DNA of 64,000 bases from Planotetraspora mira (GCF_016863275.1 NZ_BOOO01000010.1:53186-117185), one strand, 5' to 3'. Counted from the stretch's first letter, positions 43,154-53,213 are shown. The notes: a model not told the origin generated them from the letters alone. Numbers and translations: made by a program.

Positions 43154-43272
43154 CGGCTCCGTTCTCCAGGCGACGCCATCGTTTTCGACGTTTTCGCCGG
43201 GATGGTTTTCTGGGCTTTCGCCGGGACGAACGGATGCGCGGACCGGTGTGTTCGTCCGGTAGGCTACTGCGC

Positions 43273-43359
43273 GGTGGAGTCGCCTAGTGGCCGAGGGCGC
43301 ACGCCTCGAAAGCGTGTGATGGGGCAACCTATCCGTGGGTTCAAATCCCACCTCCACCG
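43273..43359 (+). tRNA. tRNA-Ser (anticodon CGA)
   Basis: An 87-nt class II tRNA. The acceptor GGTGGAG pairs with CTCCACC. The anticodon stem CACGC/GCGTG holds a loop reading CGA at the anticodon. A long variable arm follows, and the T loop is TTCAAAT within GTGGG/CCCAC. No CCA is encoded, consistent with the CCA-adding enzyme at the left of the window. Confidence 0.95.
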
Positions 43360-43381
43360 CCAGGCCGACCGAGCAGAACGC

Positions 43382-43413
43382 AGAAGCCCGTTCCGATGAG
43401 GAGCGGGCTTTCT
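43382..43413 (+). terminator. Terminator after tRNA-Ser(CGA)
   Basis: AGAAGCCCGTTCC (43382-43394) pairs with GGAGCGGGCTTTCT across a 5-nt loop, with one G-T pair and T-rich flanks. It can also end the ECF41 sigma gene from the other side. Confidence 0.75.
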
Positions 43414-43458
43414 CGCGTCAGGGGTCTCAGGCGGCGTCACGCACGGCGGTGCGGCCGG

Positions 43459-44346
43459 TCACGTGGTGATGTGCTCGAGCTTGTCCGGGTCGGCCACCCA
43501 CTGCACCCCGATGATCAGGTTGTCGGCGACCTCGAACGAGCAGACGTGCCACTGCGAATCCAGGCGGATCAGCAGTCCGGCCTGCCCGTTGAGCTCGGCG
43601 ATACGGAAGTCGACAGAGGAATGCTTGGCGATGCTCCCGATCAGCAACCGGGAAACGCGCTCAGCGCCGGAAACCGGTCGCAGCGCAACACTCACCTTGC
43701 CGCCGCCGTCGCACCACATCGTCACGTCTTGGGCGAGAAGCCGTTCCAGGACGTCCCTCTCGCCGGTGCGGGCCGCGAGCAGGAAGCGTTCCACCAAGTC
43801 ACGGTGCAGACCCGGATCGACTGTAAAACGATCACGGCCGCCGGTCATGTGATTGGAGCCACGCCGATACAACTGACGAGCGTGCGCGGCACCCAGCCCG
43901 AGAATTCCGCCGATCTCTTCATACGGCAGGCCGAAGGCTTCGCGCAGGACGAAGACCGCACGTTCGGGCACGGAAAGCCGCTGCATGACTCGCAGCATGG
44001 CCAACGACAGCGTTTCGCGTTGCGCGGCGGTTTCGGCCGGACCCAGCGGCCGCCCCTCCTGGGTGAGCACCGGTTCGGGCAGCCATTGACCGACATGGGT
44101 CTCCCGATGGCGATGGACCAGCCGCATACGGTCGATCGACAATCGAGTGACCACCGTGGCCAGAAACCGGCCAGGTGCTTCGATCGCCGATTGATCGACA
44201 CCAGACCACCGCAACCAGGCTTCCTGAACCACGTCCTCGGCATCGGCGAAGCTGCCGAGCAACCGATAGGCGACCCCCAGGAGCATGGTCCGGTGCTGCT
44301 GGAACACTGTGCCGTCGTCGCCGGGCCGATCGGGATCCTCTACCAC
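43459..44346 (-). CDS. ECF41-group RNA polymerase sigma factor (SigJ-like)
   Basis: A 295-aa sigma factor. Region 2 (HRTMLLGVAYRLLGSFADAE, then DVVQEAWLRW) is followed by the linker motif WLPEPV. Region 4 is LSVPERAVFVLREAFGLPYE onward. The C-terminal 100 residues form a SnoaL-like extension with VTMWCDGGGKVS and ADPDKL. These are the DGGGR- and NPDKL-type motifs that define ECF41, where the extension replaces an anti-sigma factor. Its partner gene, a carboxymuconolactone-decarboxylase-like protein, lies 73 nt upstream on the same strand behind an ECF41-type promoter. Confidence 0.93.
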   Translation of the reverse strand: MVEDPDRPGDDGTVFQQHRTMLLGVAYRLLGSFADAEDVVQEAWLRWSGVDQSAIEAPGRFLATVVTRLSIDRMRLVHRHRETHVGQWLPEPVLTQEGRPLGPAETAAQRETLSLAMLRVMQRLSVPERAVFVLREAFGLPYEEIGGILGLGAAHARQLYRRGSNHMTGGRDRFTVDPGLHRDLVERFLLAARTGERDVLERLLAQDVTMWCDGGGKVSVALRPVSGAERVSRLLIGSIAKHSSVDFRIAELNGQAGLLIRLDSQWHVCSFEVADNLIIGVQWVADPDKLEHITT

Positions 44347-44419
44347 GGCGGAGTCGGGGTGAACGCCGTCCAGGGCGGCCGATGCTCGTTCGGCCGCCCG
44401 GAAGTGGGTGTGGAGATAT

Positions 44420-44860
44420 TCACGCGCCTTCGGGCAGCCTGCGGGTGCTGATCGCGATCCGGTTGAAGGCGTTGATCATGATTGCCGCCATCACGATGTC
44501 GGCCACCTCCTTCTCCGACCAGATCGCCCGCGCCGCATCCCATACCTGATCGGGGACGCCACCCTCGCTGATCCTTGTCACCGCGTCGGTCAACGCCAGC
44601 GCGGCCCGCTCCTCTTCGGTGAAGAACGGCGATTCGGTCCACGCCGAGAGGGCGAGCCGGCGCCGACTGGTCTCCCCCGCCTTGAGCGCGTCCGCACTGT
44701 GCATGTCGACACAGAAGGCACATCCGTTGACCATCGACGCCCGCAGCTTGATCAGTTCCAGCAACGTCGGGTTCACGTTGGCCTGGACGTAGGTGTTCAG
44801 TTCGAGCACCTTCCGGTACCCGCCCGGCGCCACCTCTTGCATACGCATGCGTTCCTGCAT
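44420..44860 (-). CDS. AhpD-like / carboxymuconolactone decarboxylase family protein
   Basis: A 146-aa helical protein. The redox motif NGCAFCVDMHSADA near residue 46 has the CxxC-x3-H pattern of AhpD-type peroxidase partners. LTDAVTRISEGGVPDQVWDA and VMAAIMINAFNRIAIST complete the fold. Such genes are the standard partners of ECF41 sigma factors. It is the first gene of the operon with the sigma factor. The substrate is unknown; a role in peroxide or lactone handling is an inference. Confidence 0.9.
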   Translation of the reverse strand: MQERMRMQEVAPGGYRKVLELNTYVQANVNPTLLELIKLRASMVNGCAFCVDMHSADALKAGETSRRRLALSAWTESPFFTEEERAALALTDAVTRISEGGVPDQVWDAARAIWSEKEVADIVMAAIMINAFNRIAISTRRLPEGA

Positions 44861-44902
44861 GATCTGTCATCCCCTTCTCGAATCCGTCGCAGACAGTGAG
44901 AA

Positions 44903-44929
44903 GACGGGGGTGACCATGCCCACGTGACA
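44903..44929 (-). promoter_or_regulatory. ECF41-type promoter
   Basis: Read on the minus strand, TGTCACG is followed after 16 nt by CGTC. This matches the published ECF41 consensus (TGTCACA, about 16 nt, CGTC) except for one base. The CGTC end lies about 43 nt before the AhpD-like start, so the sigma factor probably drives its own operon. Confidence 0.8.
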
Positions 44930-44958
44930 GTTCCGGCGAGATGTGACCCGGGTCACCG

Positions 44959-45564
44959 ATGGCCTTCGACCGCAGCGAAGGTGCCTGCGGACGTCAAATC
45001 CAGCCGGAGGCCATCAGAAACAGCGCCTTCTCCGACGGCGTGCCGATGGCCCACCAGATCGGTGGGGCCGGTCTGACCGTGGACGTGGGCGGCGCGGACG
45101 GCTCCCTGATCCGCGAGCTCATGCGGAACCACCCCGGTATGCGGGGCGTGGTGCTCGACCGGCCGGACGTGGTCCCCGCCGCGCTGGAAGCGGCCAAGGC
45201 GGACGGCCTCGAGGACCGTTTCGACGTCGTGGGCGGCGACTTCTTCCAGGAGGTTCCCGCCGCCGACCTCTATCTGCTGCGGTACATCATCCACGACTGG
45301 GACGACGAGCAGGCCGTCCGCATCCTGACGAACTGCGGAAGGTCCCTCAACGACGGTGGCCGCGTAGCCGTTGTGGAACTCCTGGTTGGAGCGGTCGGCG
45401 TCCCCGGCCTCGCGCCGGTGATGGACGCCAACATGCTGGTCATGACCGGAGGGCGCGAGCGCGATCTCTCCGAGTACGACGCGCTCTTCACTCGAGCCGG
45501 GCTTCGCCGGACCCGGGTGGCGGAGGCGGGGAACATGGTGGTCATCGAGGCCGTAGCCGTCTGA
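44959..45564 (+). pseudogene. Truncated O-methyltransferase (C-terminal domain only)
   Basis: The 201-aa open frame contains a SAM-binding methyltransferase domain of the type found in actinomycete natural-product O-methyltransferases. It has TVDVGGADGSLIRELMRNHP for SAM binding, FFQEVPAADLYLLRYIIHDW and the catalytic-site region HDWDDEQ. Full-length members are about 340 aa and carry an N-terminal dimerisation domain, which is missing. The first 30 residues match nothing in the family. The gene is probably a fragment, though a short functional form cannot be ruled out. A terminator follows at 45594. Confidence 0.75.
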
Positions 45565-45593
45565 CGACGCAGGCCGACGCGCCACTGAAGATG

Positions 45594-45629
45594 AGCCGCT
45601 GACCTGCGTTCACAGGTCGGCGGCTCTTT
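45594..45629 (+). terminator. Intrinsic terminator after the methyltransferase fragment
   Basis: A 13-bp stem (45594-45606 with 45613-45625, one G-T pair) closes CGTTCA and is followed by CTTTT. It is among the best-formed terminators of the window. Confidence 0.85.
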
Positions 45630-45866
45630 TGATCACCCGGCTGTCGGGGGCCGAGGCGCGCTTCGGGCGGGCGACTGTACCCAGTCTGCCCAGAGCCCGC
45701 TCGGACGCGCTGCCGGGCTCGGCCTGAGGACGACGAGTCCGGCACATATAGAAAATTTACGTTCAAATCCGTAAAAAGCGGATAATTTCGGCCCGGCACT
45801 TTCGTGCGGCCGGTTGCCACGCGGGCGTCACTCTGAGTCCGCCCCTGCCCGGGGCGGCTCGTTCGC

Positions 45867-46163
45867 TCAGGACTGGATGTCGAGGATCCTCGCGTGCAGG
45901 ACCGATCGCTGGTGCAGCGCCGCCCGCAGGGCGCGGTGCAGGCCGTCCTCGAGGTAGAGCTCGCCGTTCCACTGGACGACGTGCGGAAACAGGTCGCCGT
46001 AGAACGTGGAGTCCTTGGCGAGCAGAGAGTGCAGATCCAGCACCGCCTTCGTGGTGATCAGCGTGTCCAGCCTGACCTGTCGCGGTGGAATCTGCGCCCA
46101 CTCGCGATGGGACAGGCCGTGTTCGGGGTAAGGCCGTCCGTCGCCGACCAACTTAAAGATCAC
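45867..46163 (-). CDS. Conserved hypothetical protein
   Basis: A 98-aa protein: VIFKLVGDGRPYPEHGLSHR at the start, then PRQVRLDTLITTKAVLDLHS and NGELYLEDGLHRALRAAL. The last segment recalls the ParB-like/Ile-His-Arg fold in which a DGxHR stretch binds nucleic acid or nucleotide. I do not recognise a named family. GTG 46163 begins the plausible protein; the frame upstream to 46418 is arginine- and serine-rich and overlaps the next gene. The AT-rich sequence just downstream (45745-45800) holds a 6-bp inverted repeat, TTTACG/CGTAAA. Confidence 0.65.
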   Translation of the reverse strand: MIFKLVGDGRPYPEHGLSHREWAQIPPRQVRLDTLITTKAVLDLHSLLAKDSTFYGDLFPHVVQWNGELYLEDGLHRALRAALHQRSVLHARILDIQS

Positions 46164-46227
46164 GGTACGTAGTTTAAGAGAGGAATGCCGTCGATTTCCT
46201 CCGGGCCCGTTTCTTCGGCACAGCGCA

Positions 46228-47091
46228 TCAGATGCCTCCGGAGAAGGTGTCGCAGCGTGCGGGGTCGCCGGACTTGTAGCCGTTGGTGAACCACTTGGTC
46301 CGCTGGGCCGAGGTTCCGTGCGTGAAGGCGTCGCGGTCGATGCGCCCGCTCGTCTGCTCCTGGATGCGGTCGTCGCCGACCGCCGACGCCGCGTCGAGTG
46401 CCTCACGGATGTCGGCATCGGTGAACGGCTTGGCGTAGAAACCGGTGCTCACGGCGTTGCGGGCCCAGATACCCGCATAGCAGTCCGCCTGCAACTCCAG
46501 TCGCACGGACGCGCCTTCCGCGCCCCGGCCCTGGCCGACCCTGTTCATGGTGCCGAGCAGGTCCTGCACATGGTGCCCGTACTCGTGGGCGATGACATAG
46601 GCCTGGGCGAACGGCCCTCCCTCGGCGCCGAAACGCGTCCGAAGGTCGTTGAAGAAGTTGAGATCCAGGTAGACCTTCTGGTCCGCGGGGCAGTAGAACG
46701 GGCCGACCGAGGAGTCGGCGGCGCCGCACCCGGTCTGGACGCCGCCCGAGAACAGGACCGTCTTGGCGGGGGTGTAGCCCTGGATCTTTCCCGCCCAGTA
46801 GTCCTGGAGGCTGTTGACCACCCCGACGACCCTGCATTTTTCTGACTGGTCGGCGTCGGCCCCGGTGCGGCATTGCTGGCTCAGGTCCGAACCCGGCTCA
46901 AGCCCGGTGGGCTGCTCGGCTCCGCCGGTGATGTCGCCGGGATTCAAGCCGAAGATGAGGGCCAGGATGAGCGCGATGATGCCGGCGGCTCCGCCGCCGA
47001 TCGCGATCCCACCGCGCGGCATACCGCCGCGTCGCCCGCCGACGTCTTCCACCTGCGACGCGTCGAGTCGCGCATCGTCGTCGAAATCCAT
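46228..47091 (-). CDS. Neutral zinc metallopeptidase (YpfJ/KPN_02809 type)
   Basis: A 287-aa protein. A cytoplasmic acidic N-terminus (DFDDDARLDASQVEDVGGRR) is followed by one span (IALILALIFGL). The catalytic domain contains the zincin motif AYVIAHEYGHHVQDLLG near residue 170. FYCPADQKVYLDLNFFNDL is a family signature. The active site should face outside. ATG 47091 is chosen; the frame is open to 47256. The physiological target is unknown. It is divergent from the O-mannosyltransferase gene across an AT-rich gap. Confidence 0.88.
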   Translation of the reverse strand: MDFDDDARLDASQVEDVGGRRGGMPRGGIAIGGGAAGIIALILALIFGLNPGDITGGAEQPTGLEPGSDLSQQCRTGADADQSEKCRVVGVVNSLQDYWAGKIQGYTPAKTVLFSGGVQTGCGAADSSVGPFYCPADQKVYLDLNFFNDLRTRFGAEGGPFAQAYVIAHEYGHHVQDLLGTMNRVGQGRGAEGASVRLELQADCYAGIWARNAVSTGFYAKPFTDADIREALDAASAVGDDRIQEQTSGRIDRDAFTHGTSAQRTKWFTNGYKSGDPARCDTFSGGI

Positions 47092-47332
47092 CTGTGACGC
47101 TCCCAATGTGGGCGCGCTGATCGCGCGGTAGATGTTGTCGCTCCGCGCGTTCTGCCCTCGATATGGAAGACCATTCACCGATCGGAATCCGGGCGGCCGC
47201 GGCGACGGCGGCACGACACGCGCCGCCGGACCGTTCAGGATGAAGTACCAGGCCAACGGCGAACGCCATTACCTGCGGCGAATCGCTCATATTATTGGCC
47301 ATTTTTATAGGGGTTTGTGACACTATGCCGGT

Positions 47333-48922
47333 GTGGCGCAGACTTCCGATCGGGCAGTCGGAGAACTCGGCGGGAGTGCGCCGATGTCGGTCAGGGACCG
47401 ATTGGTGCCGCCGATGCCGGGGAGCCCCCTGTGGGGATGGCTCGGCCCGCTGATCGTCGCGGTTTTCGGGGGAATACTCCGGTTCGACCGTCTCGGAACT
47501 CCGCACGCGGTGGTGTTCGACGAGACCTACTACGCCAAGGACGCCTTCTCCACGATCACCTACGGCGTCGAGCGGCAGTTCGTCGACGGGGCCGACGCCC
47601 TGATGCTCCGCGGGAGCACGCAGATCTTCAAGACCTGCGCCCCCGCGGAACAGTGCGGGGCCTTCGTCGCGCATCCCCCGCTCGGCAAGTGGATGATCGG
47701 CCTCGGCGAGTGGCTGTTCGGTCTCACGCCGTTCGGCTGGCGGTTCATGGCCGCCCTCGTGGGGACCCTCTCGCTGTTCGTCCTGGCCAGGGTGGCCCGC
47801 CGTCTCACGCGCTCGACCATGCTCGGCTGTCTCGCCGGCTTCCTGCTGGCGCTGGACGGCCTGCACTTCGTGTTGTCGCGTACGGCGCTGCTCGACGTCT
47901 TCCTGATGTTCTGGGTGCTCGCCGGGTTCGCCTGCCTGGTGGTCGACCGGGACCGAAGCAGGGAACGGCTCGTCGACTGGTACCAGAGCTCGGCGGTGAC
48001 CGCGCCGGGACCCCGGCTGGGTCTACGGCCGTGGCGTCTCGCCGCCGGACTCTGCCTGGGCGCCGCGCTGGCCACCAAGTGGACGGGTGCGTTCTTCATC
48101 CTGGCCTTCGTGGTCATGACGCTGCTGTGGGACGCGGGGGCCCGCCGGGCGATCGGCCTGCCGCAGCCCTATCGGACGGCATGGCGTCTGGACTGGCCGC
48201 TCGGCGTCGCCTGGACGGCCGTCGTGCCTGTGGTGACGTGGATCGCCTCGTCCGCCGGATGGTTCGCGACGGACAAGGGCTGGGGCCGTAACTGGGAGCA
48301 GGCGACGTCGCAGGGATGGGTCTTCTTCGTCTTCGACTCGTTCCGGTCGTGGCTGGGCTATCAGGACCAGGTGCTCGGCTTCCATGAGGGGCTGACCACC
48401 CATCACGACTACCAGTCGAGCCCCTGGCAGTGGCCGTTGCTGCTCAGGCCGGTGTCGTTCTACTACCAGAAGCCGACCGGCGGTTGCGGCTCGGACAACT
48501 GCTCGTCGGCCGTGCTGGCGACCGGCACCCCCGTGATCTGGTTCGGGGCCGTGGCGGCGCTGATCGCGCTGGTCGTGTGGTACTTCAGCACGCGCGACTG
48601 GCGGGCGGGGGCCGTGCTCGGCGCCTATCTGGCCGGGTGGGCGCCGTGGTTCTACTTCGCGGTGGCCGACCATCGGACCATGTTCCTGTTCTACGCGCTC
48701 CCGATGCTGCCGTTCATGATCCTTGCGATCGTGCTGGTGGCAGGGCTGATCATCGGGCCCGTGGGGGCGTCCGCGAGACGCCGGGTCGGCGGCACCTCGG
48801 TGGTGGGCGCGTTCGCCCTGCTGGCGCTGATGAACTTCTGGTGGTTGTCGCCCGTCCTCACCGCGACGACCATCTCCTATCAGGACTGGCTGTGGCGCAT
48901 GATTCCGCGCAGCTGGGTCTGA
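47333..48922 (+). CDS. pmt: Dolichyl-phosphate-mannose--protein O-mannosyltransferase
   Basis: Transfers mannose from polyprenyl-phosphate-mannose to exported proteins. A 529-aa GT39 membrane enzyme with about ten spans. The first extracytoplasmic loop has the catalytic DE in PHAVVFDETYYAKDAF near residue 63. FVAHPPLGKWMIGLGEWLF and LGFHEGLTTHHDYQSSPWQW are family motifs (the latter with the conserved HxY/W pattern). GTG 47333 opens the frame without a clear ribosome site, so a leaderless or later start (ATG 47384) is possible. It is the actinobacterial Pmt. Confidence 0.93.
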   Translation: MAQTSDRAVGELGGSAPMSVRDRLVPPMPGSPLWGWLGPLIVAVFGGILRFDRLGTPHAVVFDETYYAKDAFSTITYGVERQFVDGADALMLRGSTQIFKTCAPAEQCGAFVAHPPLGKWMIGLGEWLFGLTPFGWRFMAALVGTLSLFVLARVARRLTRSTMLGCLAGFLLALDGLHFVLSRTALLDVFLMFWVLAGFACLVVDRDRSRERLVDWYQSSAVTAPGPRLGLRPWRLAAGLCLGAALATKWTGAFFILAFVVMTLLWDAGARRAIGLPQPYRTAWRLDWPLGVAWTAVVPVVTWIASSAGWFATDKGWGRNWEQATSQGWVFFVFDSFRSWLGYQDQVLGFHEGLTTHHDYQSSPWQWPLLLRPVSFYYQKPTGGCGSDNCSSAVLATGTPVIWFGAVAALIALVVWYFSTRDWRAGAVLGAYLAGWAPWFYFAVADHRTMFLFYALPMLPFMILAIVLVAGLIIGPVGASARRRVGGTSVVGAFALLALMNFWWLSPVLTATTISYQDWLWRMIPRSWV

Positions 48923-48946
48923 CCGATCTCGGCGTCGACGTCCCGT

Positions 48947-50203
48947 TCAATGCTTCTGGATCTGCTGGAACCAGCGCAGCACCAAGGGCATGGAGCGGTA
49001 GGCGGAGGTGTTGTGGTCGACGTCGCCCACATCGGTCAATGACACGTCGGCGCCCCGGGCGCGCAGGTCTCTCAGGCAGTGCTCGGCGTTGGCGAAGGCG
49101 ACGTCCCCGTCCCCCTTGGCCCCGTAGAGGCGTACCGGCACGCGGGGACTCCAGTCGGTGCAGGTGGTGTCGTTGGCGCGCATGGCCGTGAGCAGTGCTC
49201 CGGTGGGGTGCTCGAGCCGTCGGACGAACGCGTCGGTGAGCAGCGCCCGCGGGTTCTGCGGCAGCCCGGCCGCGATGTCCTCGAACGCGTGGTCACCGTC
49301 GAACAGCTTCTCCATCGTCGCGTCGTACGGCGCGCGGAACACCTGGCCAGGGGTGTCGTAGAAGGGGTAGAGCCGGTTCATCGAGACGATCCAGTAGGCG
49401 AGGTAGAACGTCGAGCTGAGCGGGTCCAGGTCACCGGAGAGCGCGGCGGGGAGTTCGGCGCCCTCTACGTCGTAGGGGCCGCTGATCGGTGCGAGCGCCG
49501 TCAGCCTCAGGTGGGCGTCGGCGCCACGCTGCAGCGCGCGGCCGAGGGCCATGGCCGCCTGGCCGCCCTGGGAGAACCCGGTGGCCAGGACCTGGCCGTT
49601 CAACGTCTGCCCGTGGCGGGCCGCGACCGTGCGAGCCGCACGCAGGAGGTCGACGGACGCCGTCGCCTCGGACTCCGCGTGCATGTAGGGATGGAATCCC
49701 GGGCCACTTCCCAGGCCGAGGTAGTCGGGGGCGACCCCCGCGAAGCCCGCTGAGGCGAAGGAGATCGGTATCGCTCGGCCGTCGCCGTCGCTCTCCATGG
49801 ACGGTGCGTCCTTCCGGGTGGCCATGGTGCCGTGTTCGTAGATCACTGTCTGGATGTCACGCCGCCGCTTCTGTGGGAGAGCCACCACGCCGCTGGCCGT
49901 CGTCGGTTTCCCGTCCACCGTGACGGTGCCGTACACGAGGGTGTAGAGGTCGACGCCGCCGACGGACTCGGGGGCGGGGAATCCGGTCTTGTGAAGATAG
50001 GCCGTCACCTGCTTGCCGGAAAGACGCTCCACTCTGATGGCCGACAGCACCTCGCCACGATCGGGGCCGGCCGTGACCGCGGGAGGCCGTGAGGCGGTGG
50101 GGGAGGTGGCGGCCATGGCCACCGTCGCGGCGGGGACCATGAGGACGCTGGTGGCACATGCCAGAGCAAGCAGACGGCGGGTCAAGGAAAGGGGTGATCG
50201 CAT
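48947..50203 (-). CDS. Secreted lipase/esterase (alpha/beta hydrolase)
   Basis: A 418-aa protein with a signal peptide (RLLALACATSVLMVPAATVA). The hydrolase fold has YEHGTMATRKDAP as oxyanion region, the nucleophile in [14 protein letters not shown], and likely acid and histidine in GAKGDGDVAFANAEHC and VGDVDHNTSAYRS. It resembles the secretory LIP-type lipases of actinomycetes. ATG 50203 is the likely start. It is convergent with pmt. Confidence 0.85.
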   Translation of the reverse strand: MRSPLSLTRRLLALACATSVLMVPAATVAMAATSPTASRPPAVTAGPDRGEVLSAIRVERLSGKQVTAYLHKTGFPAPESVGGVDLYTLVYGTVTVDGKPTTASGVVALPQKRRRDIQTVIYEHGTMATRKDAPSMESDGDGRAIPISFASAGFAGVAPDYLGLGSGPGFHPYMHAESEATASVDLLRAARTVAARHGQTLNGQVLATGFSQGGQAAMALGRALQRGADAHLRLTALAPISGPYDVEGAELPAALSGDLDPLSSTFYLAYWIVSMNRLYPFYDTPGQVFRAPYDATMEKLFDGDHAFEDIAAGLPQNPRALLTDAFVRRLEHPTGALLTAMRANDTTCTDWSPRVPVRLYGAKGDGDVAFANAEHCLRDLRARGADVSLTDVGDVDHNTSAYRSMPLVLRWFQQIQKH

Positions 50204-50537
50204 GACCTCGACATTAGGGACGGCGACGATCACATCCCCAGCCTGCGCGCACCCACATCCGGGGTAGTGCCTGCCCTACCAGGCGCGTCGAGTTCACCAC
50301 CTGTATCGCCGCCGGGTTCGAGGTCCGCGATGCCGCGCCCGTACGGCATGCCCCGCTGAGGATTCCCGGCCTTCGATCCCGTTCAACGCGGCCCACGATG
50401 GCGCTGACCTCTGCAGATATGGCTGTAAGTGTCTTGACGCGGATTAAGACGACCGACCATATTGATTGAATGCGGAGCTGTCGTGAGGCGCCGGATGACA
50501 TGGGCGGCGGGGGAAACGACTGGTCGTAGGGGGACGC
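50204..50537. other. Intergenic region between divergent hydrolase genes
   Basis: About 330 nt carry promoters for both genes. A less GC-rich patch around 50432-50475 (TTAAGACGACCGACCATATT) may hold the promoter of the rightward gene. No RNA, operator or small gene is evident. Confidence 0.4.
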
Positions 50538-51257
50538 ATGGCGACGTATGTACTGATACATGGCTCCTGGCTCGGAGGGTGGAGCTGGGATCGCGTGCGG
50601 CCCATGCTCGAAGGGGCTGGGCATCGGGTGTTCGCGCCCACCCTGGCCGGCATGGCCGATCGCCGGCACCTGGCCGCTCCTCACCTGGGCCTGTCCGTGC
50701 ACATCAACGAGATCGTGGAGTTGATGGAGCGCCAGGCCGTGACCGACGCGATATTGGTGGGGCACAGCTACGGAGGCATGGTCATCGCCGGAACGGGCGG
50801 GATGATCCCCGGGCGTATCGGTCGGCTGTGCTACGTCGACGGCCTCCTGCCGCGCTCGGGCCAGTCGGCGTTCGACCTGATCCCCCTCATGAAAGAGCAC
50901 TTCGGCCAGTCGCCGCCCGGGCTGCCCTGGATGTCTTCGCCCGTGGATCCCGCCCTTTTCGGCGTGGACGACGAAAGTGATCGCCGGTGGCTGGAGGAGC
51001 GGGTCACCCCCGTGCCGAGGCGCACCGTCGAGGAGGCGCTGCCCGCCGTGGACGACGCCGCACGCGAGGCCATCCCCTCGGCCTACGTGCACTGCGCCGG
51101 GCTCCCGTTCCTCAACGAGACCGCCGAGTTGGCGGCCAGGCGCGGGATGCGGGTGATCACGCTGGAGGGCATCGGGCACCTGGCGATGGTGACCCACCCC
51201 CAGGTGCTGGCCCGAGAGCTCCTCACCCTCGCCCGGCCGGTCGGCTCGCCCGTCTAG
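50538..51257 (+). CDS. Cytosolic alpha/beta hydrolase
   Basis: A 239-aa enzyme. YVLIHGSWLGGWSWDRV is the oxyanion region, the nucleophile is in LVGHSYGGMV near residue 77, and the final histidine is in LEGIGHLAMV near 215. There is no signal peptide. It resembles the salicylate-esterase/hydroxynitrile-lyase-like group. ATG 50538 follows TAGGGGG. The substrate is unknown. A terminator-like 41-bp repeat follows at 51322. Confidence 0.85.
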   Translation: MATYVLIHGSWLGGWSWDRVRPMLEGAGHRVFAPTLAGMADRRHLAAPHLGLSVHINEIVELMERQAVTDAILVGHSYGGMVIAGTGGMIPGRIGRLCYVDGLLPRSGQSAFDLIPLMKEHFGQSPPGLPWMSSPVDPALFGVDDESDRRWLEERVTPVPRRTVEEALPAVDDAAREAIPSAYVHCAGLPFLNETAELAARRGMRVITLEGIGHLAMVTHPQVLARELLTLARPVGSPV

Positions 51258-51321
51258 AGGGGGTCACGTGGGACCTCCCTGTCGTGGGAGGCGCCGGGGC
51301 GGACCACACGAGGAGGACGGA

Positions 51322-51362
51322 GACAGCGAAAAGGGGCCGACTTGGATGGGGTCGGCCCCTCT
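51322..51362. repeat. 41-bp direct repeat, left copy (terminator hairpin)
   Basis: It contains AGGGGCCGAC (51332-51341) paired with GTCGGCCCCT (51351-51360), and on the minus strand a T tract follows. It matches the copy at 55273-55313 in 40 of 41 positions. On the minus strand it should terminate the ABC transporter operon. Confidence 0.9.
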
Positions 51363-51455
51363 GTTGAATGCTGTGACCGAAGGGGTTCGCCTGAACCCGC
51401 CGAGAGGGCCGGTCGGTGCGACGGTCGGGGTAGGGAGCGGGAAGTTCGCCTGGGC

Positions 51456-52228
51456 CTAGCGGGCGGGGTCGCGGTTGTAGAGCTTCCTGGCCCACAGGTA
51501 GCCGACCACGGCGATGCCGGCGCCCCAGGCGATGGCGACGGTCGCGTTGTCGCCCATCGGGGTGCCGAGCAGCAGGGACCGCAGGGTCTCGATGAGCGGG
51601 GTGAACGGCTGGTGCTCGGCGAACCAGCGCAGCGCGCCGGGCATGGAGTCGGTGGGCACGAAGCCGCTGCCGAACAGGGGCAGGAACATGAGCGGCATGG
51701 GGATGTTGCTGGCGATCTCGACGGTGGGGGCGACCAGGCCGAGCGCGGCCGACAGCCAGGTGAGGCCGAGGACGAACAGGGCCAGGATGCCGAGCGCGGT
51801 GAGCCACTGCAGGGGGCCGGTGGTCGAGCGGAATCCGAGAAGTACGGCGATGCCGCCGACGACGGCGACCCCGAGCAGGGTCTGGATCATGCTGCCGAGC
51901 ACGTGACCGGTCGGGACGGAGGCCCGGGCGATGGCCATGGTCCGGAAGCGGGCGACGATGCCCTCGGTCATGTCGGTGGCGACGGTCACCGCGGTGGCGG
52001 TGGAGGCCGAGGCGACCGTCATCAGGATGATGCCGGGGGTGACGTAGGCGAGGTAGTCGGCGCGGCCGCCGGCCTGGCCGAGCCCCGCGCCGAGGGTGCC
52101 GCCGAAGACGTAGACGAACAGCAGCAGGAAGATGATCGGCATGCCGATGATCATGAGGGTGAGGGTGGGGTAGCGGAGCATGTGCCTCAGGTTGCGGCGC
52201 AGCATCGTGGCCGAGTCGTGGAGCGCGT

Positions 52229-52232
<4 letters not shown>
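51456..52232 (-). CDS. ABC-2 type permease (DrrB-like)
   Basis: A 258-aa inner-membrane subunit with six spans. It opens DSATMLRRNLRHMLRYPTLT and includes MIIGMPIIFLLLFVYVFGG. GRADYLAYVTPGIILMT, and GIVARFRTMAIARASVPTGH in the conserved ABC2_membrane loop, are typical of daunorubicin-type exporters. The start overlaps the stop of the ATPase gene (ATGA). The operon probably exports a drug-like or lipid substrate. Confidence 0.92.
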
Positions 52233-53167
<935 letters not shown>

Positions 53168-53213
53168 GATCGCGTCCTTAGAGGCTGGGGAGTTTCGAGG
53201 GCGTCCACGAGGA

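Noticed and set aside
44953..45585. Minus-strand frame opposite the methyltransferase fragment
   Set aside because: The plus-strand frame has clear SAM-binding motifs; the opposite frame is its GC-driven shadow.
46164..46418. Longer form of the 98-aa hypothetical protein
   Set aside because: The extension is Arg/Ser/Thr-rich and lies over the 3' end of the metallopeptidase gene; GTG 46163 fits better.
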